This document shows positions 1 to 5,946 of a stretch of DNA of 10,965 bases, one piece after another. Position 1 is the stretch's first letter. Each line of letters begins with the position of its first letter. Made by a program: the position numbers and the translations under genes. The notes under the pieces are model-generated. The model searched no databases and was not told the origin of the DNA. It saw only the letters and a list, made by a program, of their open reading frames with translations. The stretch comes from JBMNTU01 sp050945895. GTDB lineage: Bacteria > Bacillota > Clostridia > Christensenellales > Christensenellaceae. The stretch spans positions 1-10,965 of the forward strand of contig JBMNTU010000079.1 in assembly GCA_050945895.1 (NCBI GenBank), read 5' to 3'.

Positions 1-293
1 AGGTACATTTTGTAGCTACATCATATCTGATTGCTCATAGTTTGTCAATATTTTTCTCAAAAAACCTTTTGTTTCATTTTGCCATTTTCACTTGTGCTAT
101 GCTGCAGCTCAATCTTCCCTATGAGAGAAAAGTCCGCTACCAATGTTTTTATGCCTAACAAAACGGTTCGTTTTACTATACCCGTTTTCCTGCTTCAACG
201 TTTGACTAAGCGCAGGTGTTCTCCACGAGTGTACCTTTGCGGCTTTTGCTACCGCATTCACCATATCCAGGAATTGCTAATGCAGGCACAAAA
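1..293. other. Intergenic region, no supported gene
   Basis: No convincing coding region is seen on either strand. The plus-strand open frames here have no ribosome binding site and their translations are Cys/Phe-rich without recognisable motifs. A perfect 10-bp palindrome TGTAGCTACA lies at 11-20 and could be a protein binding site, but nothing else supports that. The region lies downstream of the minus-strand lipoprotein gene. Confidence 0.6.
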
Positions 294-320
294 AAACGCC
301 GCGGGGTCTTAACGGCGTTT
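290..320 (-). terminator. Rho-independent terminator of the small lipoprotein gene
   Basis: Read on the minus strand, AAACGCCG pairs perfectly with CGGCGTTT (arms at 313-320 and 294-301 on the plus numbering) around an 11-nt loop, and the stem runs on into a T tract (A run at 290-296 on plus). It starts 27 nt after the stop codon of the lipoprotein gene. Confidence 0.85.
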
Positions 321-346
321 TATCGCTATAAATCAATATACGTTTT

Positions 347-706
347 TTACTCAGCAGCCATCACTTGGCCCAAAAGCTCTTCCGATGCTGCAGCTAAATC
401 TCCCAATGTTCCCTCGGTGTCCTGCTGAAAATAAACATCAATCGACGGAATCATTGCTTCTGCACCAACTTTCATATCATCCTCACCGATTTGGTCTGCG
501 CCCGGCGTAATCTTCATCATAAGTGCCGTTGCCGCCGCAAGCTTTGTGTCGTCCGATGCTGCATTCCAATCATCCGCTGTGTAAGACATATAGTCGTCGT
601 TTCCTGCATTTGCCGCCGCCTCAGCTTTTTGTCCTCCCCCTCCGCATGCTACAAACAGCACTGCGCACAAAAGTATACATACCACTGCAAATAAAGTCTT
701 CTTCAT
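347..706 (-). CDS. Small secreted lipoprotein of unknown function (119 aa)
   Basis: The product starts MKKTLF, has a hydrophobic stretch at residues 5-20 and a lipobox ending FVAC with the lipidated Cys at residue 21, followed by a Gly run. This is a classic signal-peptidase II lipoprotein, anchored to the outer face of the membrane. The mature part is acidic and Ala-rich, with a DDWNAASDDTKLAAATALM stretch at about residues 46-64, and is probably helical; I do not recognise the family. The start at 706 is chosen because AAGGAGAG lies 5-8 nt upstream; a longer frame reaching 751 has no ribosome binding site. It is a single-gene unit with its own promoter and terminator, and lies outside the integrative element on the far side of the tRNA genes. 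Confidence 0.85.
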   Translation of the reverse strand: MKKTLFAVVCILLCAVLFVACGGGGQKAEAAANAGNDDYMSYTADDWNAASDDTKLAAATALMMKITPGADQIGEDDMKVGAEAMIPSIDVYFQQDTEGTLGDLAAASEELLGQVMAAE

Positions 707-757
707 GTTGTTCTCTCCTTCATTATTTGTAATAGAAACTTTTGACCCCAAGGAATT

Positions 758-786
758 ATGTTAGCATAAACGTTACATATTTGCAA
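758..786 (-). promoter_or_regulatory. Sigma-A type promoter of the small lipoprotein gene
   Basis: On the minus strand a -35 box TTGCAA (781-786) is separated by exactly 17 nt from a -10 box TAACAT (758-763). The start codon lies about 50 nt downstream. Both hexamers match the consensus at four of six positions. Confidence 0.55.
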
Positions 787-1099
787 GAATAAAGTTACCT
801 GAAATATTTTGAGAGTTTTTGTACCCTTATATACATTTTTCACGCCACACCAGCAATAGCAAATATCATTATTCATTGTCGCTTTTTTCCCGATCTCAAA
901 ATTGTTATTCTATCCATCGATAACGAAGTATTGCATTATGCACCATTCTGGTATAAAATGTATTAGCTGTCTTTGCTGCTCCTTGGATAGGATATTCTCC
1001 ACATCGCGGACAGTGAAATTACGAATCGTCTCTGCGGCGCTACCGGATGGAATACTTCCCCTCTTAATCGTGCGGCGGACGCAGAACAAATATAGATAT
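787..1099. other. Intergenic region ahead of the tRNA genes
   Basis: No supported gene. The plus-strand open frame 902-1186 runs straight through the decayed tRNA and has no ribosome binding site. A weak plus-strand promoter candidate is TTGCAT (931-936) with TATAAA (952-957), but the 15-nt spacing is short. If it works, it would transcribe both tRNA sequences. Confidence 0.4.
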
Positions 1100-1168
1100 G
1101 CCTCGGTAGCTCAGGGGATAGAGCACTGCCCTCCTAAGTGGCAGGCCGTTCGAATCCTAGAGTGTATA
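1100..1168 (+). pseudogene. Decayed tRNA-Arg (CCU) copy
   Basis: The 5' half is a clear tRNA: acceptor strand GCCTCGG, D arm GCTC/GAGC, anticodon arm CTGCC with loop CTCCTAA giving anticodon CCT (1133-1135). The 3' half is broken. Two extra nucleotides sit between the anticodon loop and the 3' side GGCAG of its stem, the T stem (GGCCG/CCTAG) does not pair, and no 3' acceptor strand complementary to GCCTCGG or CCA end follows. The T-loop GTTCGAATCC is still present, and ATCCTA/TAGGAT (1154-1159, 1167-1172) forms a new hairpin over the lost T arm. It precedes an intact tRNA with the same anticodon by about 35 nt. An unusual but functional tRNA cannot be fully excluded. Confidence 0.7.
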
Positions 1169-1201
1169 GGATGCGGTAAAAACTGAATAATTATAGCACG
1201 T

Positions 1202-1278
1202 GCGCCCGTAGCTCAGCAGGATAGAGCGCTTCCCTCCTAAGGAAGAAGTCGGACGTTCGAATCGTCTCGGGCGTGCCA
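1202..1278 (+). tRNA. tRNA-Arg, anticodon CCU
   Basis: A complete cloverleaf: acceptor GCGCCCG/CGGGCGT (1202-1208, 1268-1274, ending in a G-U pair), D stem GCTC/GAGC, anticodon stem CTTCC/GGAAG with loop CTCCTAA (anticodon CCT at 1236-1238), T stem GGACG/CGTCT with loop TTCGAAT, discriminator G, and an encoded CCA at 1276-1278. It decodes AGG. The integrase gene ends 154 nt beyond its 3' end and points at it, the usual arrangement when a tRNA 3' end is the integration site. The tRNA is therefore probably one attachment end of the element. Confidence 0.95.
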
Positions 1279-1279
1279 T

Positions 1280-1316
1280 AGAGCCGTTTTTCGCAAGATC
1301 AGCGGCTCTTCATTTT
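1280..1316 (+). terminator. Terminator of the tRNA-Arg transcript
   Basis: AGAGCCG (1280-1286) pairs with CGGCTCT (1303-1309) around a 16-nt loop, followed by TCATTTTGT. It starts one base after the CCA end. The T tract is interrupted, so strength is uncertain. Confidence 0.6.
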
Positions 1317-1338
1317 GTCTTTTCAAGAATTTCCCCTA

Positions 1339-1419
1339 TGCATATTCCGTTGCATATTTGCTAATTGGATTCGAACCGTTTTTGCAAACTTGCTAAGAAA
1401 ATATGCGTTCTTGCTAAGA
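1339..1419. repeat. Short direct repeats between tRNA and integrase (candidate integrase arm sites)
   Basis: TTGCTAA occurs three times (1358-1364, 1390-1396, 1411-1417), the last two extended to TTGCTAAGA. TGCATATT occurs twice (1339-1346, 1351-1358), with an inverted AATATGC at 1400-1406. GGATTCGAAC at 1368-1377 is the exact complement of the tRNA-type T-loop sequence GTTCGAATCC. Clustered short repeats between an att core and its integrase gene are typical arm-type binding sites for integrase and excisionase. The assignment is inferred from position and repetition only. Confidence 0.4.
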
Positions 1420-1432
1420 GCAGAAAATTCTA

Positions 1433-2806
1433 TCATCCTTGTGCTTGTATCAACTGCGCAAGTGTCGCGGCGAGTTCAGGCGACTGCTGGAGCTGTTCGA
1501 TCAATCCATTCAAATCAACCTCCGGCTTTTCGGATTCGGGCGGCTTCACATCGCTCAGATCAGGCTGCGCATAAAATTCAGCTTCGAATTTTTGTGCGTT
1601 GATTTTGCGGTCATCGTCCAGTATGTGCGCGTATACCTTTGTGATCATATCAATTTCCGCATGCCCTGTATCGCCCTGTGTAGCTTTTAGGTCGCCGTGG
1701 TTGAGTTTCAGCTTGTAGGTGGTGCTGGAATGCCGCAGCGAATGAAAAACCACGTTGGGCAGACCTGCCCTTTCCCGCAACGCCTTAAACGATTTCAGCA
1801 ACACGCGCCCCTCGCATGGCCTCCCATTCGTCAGAGCCACCACAAGGTTGTAATCCTCGTACTCGTCACCCAAGAAATCTTTTAGCTCATCCTGTGCATC
1901 CCGCCATTTTCTAAGGATGTACGCCACTGTTTTAGGCAGCCACACCTTGCGCATACTGGAATCCGTTTTGGGCTTCTTGAGTACCACTCGCGTGGTTGCG
2001 TTTGGCTTCAACGGCTTGAATATCTTGATAATATCCTTTTTGTCCAACACTTCTATCGCCCGTTTGGAGCAACGCATCAATTCTTTATCAACGAATACAT
2101 ATGCGTTGTCTGTGGAAATATCATCGTCAGATATATGGATATTATCCCAAGTTAGCCCAAGTATTTCGCCTTCACGCAGGGAGCAGGCAAACGCCAGATT
2201 CATTGCGATATATAGCTTGCTGTCCTCGCAGGCTTCCAGCGCCTTGCGGATGTTCTCCGCCGTCCAGATGTCGCGGGGTGTGTACTTGACCTTTTTCACC
2301 GTCACAAGCTCAAAGGGATTCTTTTTAATCATATCCCACCGCACAGCTTGTTTGAACGCACATTTCAACAGTTTGTGAATCCGCTCTACATTGATGTCGG
2401 TCACATATTCCTTTTGTGGCTTGCGTCCATGCGGCATGACCGATTTCGTCTTTTTCAGCTTCTTGTAGTAAGCGTCAATCACTTTGGGCGTGATGTCCTG
2501 CACAGACATTGTGCCAATGGCGGGATTGATGTAATTGCCAATCAGCCCTACATTGCTGTCATAGGTGGAAACACCCCAATGCTGTTCGCCGTACAGTGAA
2601 ACGAAATCATACAGCAATCCTTCTACTGTCTGGTCGCTCGGCGCTATGAACGTACCATCCAGCAGGTCATTTTCCACCTGTGCTTTGCGTTTGAGAGCTT
2701 CCCTGTAGGTATTCCAAGTTTCCCACTTTTGCCGTTTTTCGCCGTTCTCGTCAATATGGTTGTACACCACTGCGTACTTTGTTTTTCTTTTAATAATAGT
2801 TGCCAT
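1433..2806 (-). CDS. Tyrosine recombinase, integrase of the element (457 aa)
   Basis: It catalyses integration and, with Xis, excision. The N-terminus (about 1-55, beta-rich, starting MATIIKRK) resembles an arm-type DNA-binding domain. A SAM-like core-binding domain follows (about 60-165), then the catalytic domain with all expected residues: Arg211 in SLREGEILGLTW, Lys280 in KPKTDSS, His355-x-x-Arg358-His359 in FHSLRHSS, His382 in TGHAEIDM and the nucleophile Tyr392 in KVYAHI. An acidic, Gln-rich tail of about 55 residues follows the Tyr. The start at 2806 has AAGGAG 8 nt upstream; a 13-residue longer frame has no such site. It lies 17 nt after the xis-like gene, so the two are co-transcribed, and it runs toward the tRNA. 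It is intact and probably functional. Confidence 0.95.
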   Translation of the reverse strand: MATIIKRKTKYAVVYNHIDENGEKRQKWETWNTYREALKRKAQVENDLLDGTFIAPSDQTVEGLLYDFVSLYGEQHWGVSTYDSNVGLIGNYINPAIGTMSVQDITPKVIDAYYKKLKKTKSVMPHGRKPQKEYVTDINVERIHKLLKCAFKQAVRWDMIKKNPFELVTVKKVKYTPRDIWTAENIRKALEACEDSKLYIAMNLAFACSLREGEILGLTWDNIHISDDDISTDNAYVFVDKELMRCSKRAIEVLDKKDIIKIFKPLKPNATTRVVLKKPKTDSSMRKVWLPKTVAYILRKWRDAQDELKDFLGDEYEDYNLVVALTNGRPCEGRVLLKSFKALRERAGLPNVVFHSLRHSSTTYKLKLNHGDLKATQGDTGHAEIDMITKVYAHILDDDRKINAQKFEAEFYAQPDLSDVKPPESEKPEVDLNGLIEQLQQSPELAATLAQLIQAQG

Positions 2807-2823
2807 TCTGAAATCTCCTTTAA

Positions 2824-3015
2824 TTAAGCGTCTTGGTCTAACCACAAGTCAAATGACTTTTTGGAGATACGAATAGCCTTACCAATTTTTACGATGTGAA
2901 AGCATCCAGATTTTACGAGGTCATAAGCTGCCGTCTTACCAATATTTAAGATGACCGCTATTTCTTCAACTGTATATGTCCGTTTGTCTGAATTACTCAC
3001 CTGTACGCTGTCCAT
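2824..3015 (-). CDS. Excisionase-like helix-turn-helix protein (63 aa)
   Basis: A small MerR-like winged-HTH protein of the excisionase-family DNA-binding type. The order is typical: YTVEEIAVILNIGKTAAYDL (HTH, about residues 14-33), then a wing with KIGKAIRISKKSFDLWL (about 43-59). It would bind near the attachment site and bias the integrase toward excision. The start at 3015 follows a strong AAAGGAGG; a longer frame to 3207 overlaps the rep gene and has no support. It sits 17 nt ahead of the integrase and 70 nt after rep, with a promoter inside an inverted repeat in that gap, so the xis-int pair can be controlled apart from the upstream genes. Confidence 0.85.
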   Translation of the reverse strand: MDSVQVSNSDKRTYTVEEIAVILNIGKTAAYDLVKSGCFHIVKIGKAIRISKKSFDLWLDQDA

Positions 3016-3034
3016 GTATTCCGCACCTCCTTTG

Positions 3035-3081
3035 GCGGCAACGTACAGTATTATTATACCACTGTACGCCGCAATTATCAG
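3035..3081 (-). promoter_or_regulatory. Promoter of xis-int embedded in a palindrome
   Basis: On the minus strand there is a perfect -10 TATAAT (3053-3058) with CTGATA (3076-3081, four of six) at 17-nt spacing. The -10 lies in the 11-nt loop between CGTACAGT (3042-3049) and ACTGTACG (3061-3068), with outer arms GCGG/CCGC (3035-3038, 3069-3072). A protein bound to this dyad would cover the -10 box, so it is a good operator candidate. The half-site ACTGTAC recurs at 8086-8092 beside the repressor gene. Confidence 0.5.
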
Positions 3082-3085
3082 CATA

Positions 3086-4258
3086 TTAATAAGGTTTTTC
3101 ATCATTGAATACGCTATCCCCAGTGAGTTGTTCTTCATCGGATATCGGCTGGATATTTTCACCATCATAAATACTCGCATCAGGAGCGGAGAGCAACAAG
3201 GCATCATAATTCGTATATTCGCTCATGGGGATGTTGTAAGTGCAATATTCCTCACCCTGTTTGTAATGATAAATTATTGCGGTGATTCTGCGGGATATCT
3301 GCTCCCATACCTGTGATTCCCTTTCTCCATCTCCGCCGATCAGCTTGGTATAGAGCTGTTCGGGCGGAATTATAGATGCAATATGAACCTCATTCCAGAG
3401 CATATATGTATTAGCATAGCGGCATCTTTGCTGGTGACGGTATTGGTCTGTCCACAAAAGCAAATCTGCCAACCGTGCCTGCCCCTTGAACTCATCCAAA
3501 AATAGTACTCTCTGCCCTTCGTAGAGGTCAAACCCATGCGTATAATCGCTGACAACATAAACGCTTTCCTCGCCAAATTCTTTCATTAGCAGAGCGGCGG
3601 CATAGGATTTGCCACTCCCCGCACGGCCTAAATGGTAGATTACGCGCATATTTTCCTTGATGTAAGGCGTTTCCGCAAAGCGTTTCTGTGCATACATCTG
3701 CTTCAACAAAGTCATCTTGTCATAGAAATTTTTGTTGTATTCTAACGCTTCGGAAACGGTCAGCCCGTAAACAAAAACTGCTTCATACATTTCTTCTGTC
3801 AATGTATTGCTGATCTCCGCGCCCCGGAATTCGCCGTATTGCTCCACACAAACGACCTTCTCACCTTTTTGCTCATATTTTGTATCAGGTGTTTTGTGTA
3901 TATAATCGTAAATCTGCTTCTTGGTGCCTTTAGCAACCTTTATATCTGCATGGGGAAACAGCTTGCGAACAGCCTTTTTGCGCATGGTCTTGGGCGAATA
4001 AAGTCCCATGTGCATATGCGGAGTCTGCGTATTTGGCGATATGTTGAAAGAAACCATACACGCGCGTTCAGGATGGTCGGCTGTCCACAGCGCAACCACT
4101 TGTCTGCACATTTCTTCCGGGCTGCCCGAAAATCCCCACTTATGTGGATTATTAAGCGTTATATACCATGATTTCGCCGCAAAGTTGTCACCCTTCTTGT
4201 CTGCGAATTTTTCAACGATCTTATTGTCTACTGGCATATTCGTATTGTCATCACTCAT
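3086..4258 (-). CDS. CRESS-like rolling-circle Rep: HUH endonuclease plus SF3 helicase (390 aa)
   Basis: The architecture is that of Reps from circular ssDNA (CRESS) viruses and related bacterial plasmids. HUH domain: motif I WYITLNNP (31-38), metal-binding motif II HMHMGLY (81-87), motif III YDYIHK (117-122) with Tyr119 as likely nicking residue and Lys122. Superfamily 3 helicase: Walker A GRAGSGKS (211-218), Walker B VLFLDEF (251-257), motif C region IASIIPP (293-299), which lacks the usual Asn, and a possible arginine finger in ISRRI (321-325). It would nick one strand of the excised circle, unwind it and rejoin it, serving replication and probably as a transfer relaxase. The start has AAAGGAT upstream. 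It directly follows a hairpin with tandem repeats that may be its origin. The acidic C-terminal 60 residues are unrecognised. No lesion is seen. Confidence 0.9.
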   Translation of the reverse strand: MSDDNTNMPVDNKIVEKFADKKGDNFAAKSWYITLNNPHKWGFSGSPEEMCRQVVALWTADHPERACMVSFNISPNTQTPHMHMGLYSPKTMRKKAVRKLFPHADIKVAKGTKKQIYDYIHKTPDTKYEQKGEKVVCVEQYGEFRGAEISNTLTEEMYEAVFVYGLTVSEALEYNKNFYDKMTLLKQMYAQKRFAETPYIKENMRVIYHLGRAGSGKSYAAALLMKEFGEESVYVVSDYTHGFDLYEGQRVLFLDEFKGQARLADLLLWTDQYRHQQRCRYANTYMLWNEVHIASIIPPEQLYTKLIGGDGERESQVWEQISRRITAIIYHYKQGEEYCTYNIPMSEYTNYDALLLSAPDASIYDGENIQPISDEEQLTGDSVFNDEKPY

Positions 4259-4317
4259 GGCTGGTTATCCTTTCTGCAAATCATCATTTTGTAACGGATG
4301 GTTTTTCTATCGCAGTT

Positions 4318-4376
4318 GGTTACATGGCTACAAACCGCGCCACATAGCCAAAAACCGCAAAGTTGTAACCGTAACC
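4318..4376. repeat. Repeats beside the hairpin (candidate Rep iterons)
   Basis: Read on the minus strand, GGTTAC occurs twice in tandem (4365-4376), one base from the hairpin stem. An inverted GTAACC lies at 4318-4323, and TGGCTA/TAGCCA (4325-4330, 4345-4350) form an inner dyad. AAACCGC occurs twice on plus, 20 bp apart (4332-4338, 4352-4358). Tandem short repeats beside a stem-loop are how CRESS-type Reps recognise their origin. The link to this Rep is inferred. Confidence 0.5.
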
Positions 4377-4377
4377 A

Positions 4378-4401
4378 CCCGGGGGCAATGTAATCCCCGG
4401 G
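4378..4401 (-). other. Candidate Rep origin / oriT hairpin
   Basis: A perfect 7-bp all-GC stem (CCCGGGG at 4378-4384, CCCCGGG at 4395-4401) closes a 10-nt loop which reads ATTACATTGC on the minus strand. Origins of CRESS-type Reps are stem-loops whose loop ends in TATTAC, cut as ATT/AC. If that holds here, the nick falls between 4392 and 4391. It lies about 120 bp upstream of rep, in the 202-bp gap after the ATPase gene. It has no T tract, so it is not a normal terminator. Confidence 0.5.
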
Positions 4402-4415
4402 CGGCGTATGTGGTT

Positions 4416-4457
4416 GGCGGTCAGCGCGGGCTTTCGCTTCGCACCGCCCGCGCCGCC
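4416..4457. other. Second GC-rich hairpin after the ATPase gene
   Basis: GCGCGGGC (4424-4431) pairs with GCCCGCGC (4446-4453) around a 14-nt loop. Outer bases GGCG (4416-4419) and CGCC (4454-4457 region) extend the stem past a small bulge. It begins 3 nt beyond the ATPase stop codon on the minus strand and lacks a T tract. It may be part of the origin, an RNA 3'-end stabiliser, or a weak terminator. Confidence 0.4.
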
Positions 4458-4460
4458 CGG

Positions 4461-5240
4461 TCACGTTCCACTGGTCGGATTGGCATTTGGTGTTAAGGCG
4501 TTGATACATAGTTGGCGCATTTTTTCAGTGTCACGCACCATCGGAACCTTGATGAAACGCAAATCCGAGCCTTGCAGGAGCGCCACGCCCTCGCCGCGCC
4601 CAAATTGCCTCCCCTTCACCTCGTCCAGAAAATCGGGCAACAGCATCTCGTATATACTCTTGATCGCCGCGCCCAGCACAATAACAACACCATAGTTTAA
4701 TCGTGCGCCTGCGGGGAATGCCAGAGCGTCCGGGCGTTGCATAGACGTGATAAGCCGAATAGACATGGAACGCCCCATCAACAAAATCTCGCTAACCTTG
4801 TTCATCACTACCGCCGCGCCTTTTTTATCTTCATTGACCAAGGAAAGAATGTTCGCCATATATTCATCCCAAATAAGGGTGATGGGGTTACGCGATTCAT
4901 CTTCCCCCGCCAACCGTGCATTCAGACGGCTATAAACGGCATCGAGAGCATCCAGTGTATTTTTGTATGACCAGTAGCGCGGGCAGTCTCGCAGATACGA
5001 AAAGCTATCTTCACCCTTATAATCAGCGAAATAAAATTCGCCTTGCGACTCCGCCATCGCTAATTTTGCGATCAGTGCATTTGTCTCATAAGATTTTCCA
5101 GAGCCGCTCATGCCGCAGATTAGCATATGGCTGTTGGTGCTCGGCGAGATGTCCACGGCTACAGGGCGTTTCTCCCCATAGCCGTTCCACACATCGAGAT
5201 CGTACCCCAGCACGAGGGTGTTATCACAACTGGTCGTCAT
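4461..5240 (-). CDS. FtsK/TcpA-type DNA translocase, ATPase part of the coupling protein (259 aa)
   Basis: An FtsK/SpoIIIE-superfamily P-loop ATPase. Walker A GMSGSGKS is at 43-50, the strand after it carries FADYKG (71-76) as in FtsK/TcpA proteins, Walker B LIWDEY is at 122-127, and SMQRPD (166-171) matches the conserved segment after Walker B. There is no transmembrane helix. In ICEs and IMEs such proteins are coupling proteins that pump DNA to the mating pore. The start at 5240 is preceded by AGGGG; the open frame extends upstream to 5480, but that part is a shadow of the previous gene. It overlaps the preceding membrane-protein gene by 17 nt in another frame, and the two together correspond to one full-length TcpA-like protein. 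It is either translationally coupled or a frameshift product. Confidence 0.85.
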   Translation of the reverse strand: MTTSCDNTLVLGYDLDVWNGYGEKRPVAVDISPSTNSHMLICGMSGSGKSYETNALIAKLAMAESQGEFYFADYKGEDSFSYLRDCPRYWSYKNTLDALDAVYSRLNARLAGEDESRNPITLIWDEYMANILSLVNEDKKGAAVVMNKVSEILLMGRSMSIRLITSMQRPDALAFPAGARLNYGVVIVLGAAIKSIYEMLLPDFLDEVKGRQFGRGEGVALLQGSDLRFIKVPMVRDTEKMRQLCINALTPNANPTSGT

Positions 5241-5859
5241 AAAAATCGCCCCTATCGACTTCTGTTGCACCCGAACCAGCATACAATACGATGTAGCGCG
5301 GATCATTCCCATGCGTTCCACCATACTCAACCGATTTAGCGTGTCCGCGCCACAGGCGGGCAACATCATCCTTCTTATCTTCCCAAGCATCCCGCGATAC
5401 GAACTCGCTAAAAAACTCATGGCGGAAGACCTCCGAAGCACCAACGCGTTCGCATGAAATGTAAATGGGTTGATCGCCATAACCAGCGGAATTTTTGAAG
5501 ATTTTTTCCACTCCGCGATTCACACGCCCAGCTTGTCGCGGCGTTCCCATGCCTTTAAGCAGCAGACTGAACATCAATACGTATAACACGATTAAAAGCG
5601 TGTACATGCCGTAGGTCAGTAGCTGCCCCAAAAAGTCGGGAAGTGCAGCAATATCAAGGGGTATCAGCGATACAATAGCATCCTTTTTATTCCAACTGAT
5701 GAATGCCGCAATACCCAGCAGGATAGGAAATGCAATCTTCCATGGGGCTTTTATGATTGCCTTTATTCCTTGTACAAAGTAAAGTCGAAATTTTTTTCCG
5801 CGCTGCGCCGCATCCTTCTTATTCCGATCCTCTTGCGATAGATTATTTATACTATTCAT
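5224..5859 (-). CDS. Membrane protein, N-terminal part of a TcpA/FtsK-like coupling protein (211 aa)
   Basis: A charged N-terminus (1-37) is followed by two predicted transmembrane helices (about 39-57 and 77-101). A soluble segment follows, with GMGTPRQAGRVNRGVEKIF (103-121), AWEDKKDD (158-165) and PRYIVLYA (187-194), ending VDRGDFYDDQL. This is the usual layout before the ATPase domain in ICE-type FtsK/TcpA proteins, where the two parts are one polypeptide of about 460 aa (here 211 + 259 = 470). It would anchor the ATPase to the membrane. The start at 5859 has GGAGG 6 nt upstream; an ATG six bases earlier abuts the GGAGG and is less likely. The reading frame ends at the ATPase start, in the +1 frame. 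Confidence 0.8.
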   Translation of the reverse strand: MNSINNLSQEDRNKKDAAQRGKKFRLYFVQGIKAIIKAPWKIAFPILLGIAAFISWNKKDAIVSLIPLDIAALPDFLGQLLTYGMYTLLIVLYVLMFSLLLKGMGTPRQAGRVNRGVEKIFKNSAGYGDQPIYISCERVGASEVFRHEFFSEFVSRDAWEDKKDDVARLWRGHAKSVEYGGTHGNDPRYIVLYAGSGATEVDRGDFYDDQL

Positions 5860-5881
5860 AATCATCCTCCAATAAGAGTGC

Positions 5882-5918
5882 CACCGCAGGGGCATCCACT
5901 TTGGAATGCCCCTTGGTG
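5882..5918. other. Hairpin between the 82-aa gene and the membrane-protein gene
   Basis: AGGGGCAT (5888-5895) pairs with ATGCCCCT (5906-5913) around a 10-nt loop. Flanking CACC (5882-5885) and GGTG (5915-5918) can extend the stem past unpaired bases. There is no T tract on the minus strand and the next ribosome binding site follows soon after, so it looks like an intercistronic RNA structure rather than a terminator. Confidence 0.4.
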
Positions 5919-5946
5919 ACGTTGTAGTGTGTTTGGGCTGCTTTCC

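Noticed and set aside
31..312. 93-aa plus-strand open frame at the left edge
   Set aside because: No ribosome binding site, odd composition, and it runs into the minus-strand terminator.
902..1186. 94-aa plus-strand open frame
   Set aside because: It reads through the decayed tRNA sequence and has no start signal.
1368..1377. GGATTCGAAC as part of a minus-strand tRNA
   Set aside because: No stems or CCA end fit around it; kept only as a possible att-related repeat.
1598..1604. Single GTTGATT copies in the integrase and phosphatase genes as repressor sites
   Set aside because: They lie in coding sequence, lack an inverted partner, and a 7-mer is expected by chance about this often.
4255..4509. 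84-aa minus-strand open frame across the origin region
   Set aside because: It spans both hairpins and overlaps two real genes; no ribosome binding site, and a Cys/Arg/Trp-rich product typical of chance GC-rich frames.
5224..5245. Classic -1 ribosomal slippery heptamer at the coupling-protein overlap
   Set aside because: ATTTTTA does not fit the X XXY YYZ pattern, and the needed shift is +1, not -1.
5241..5480. N-terminal extension of the ATPase frame
   Set aside because: It overlaps the membrane-protein gene, whose product matches the expected preceding domain; the extension has no family resemblance.
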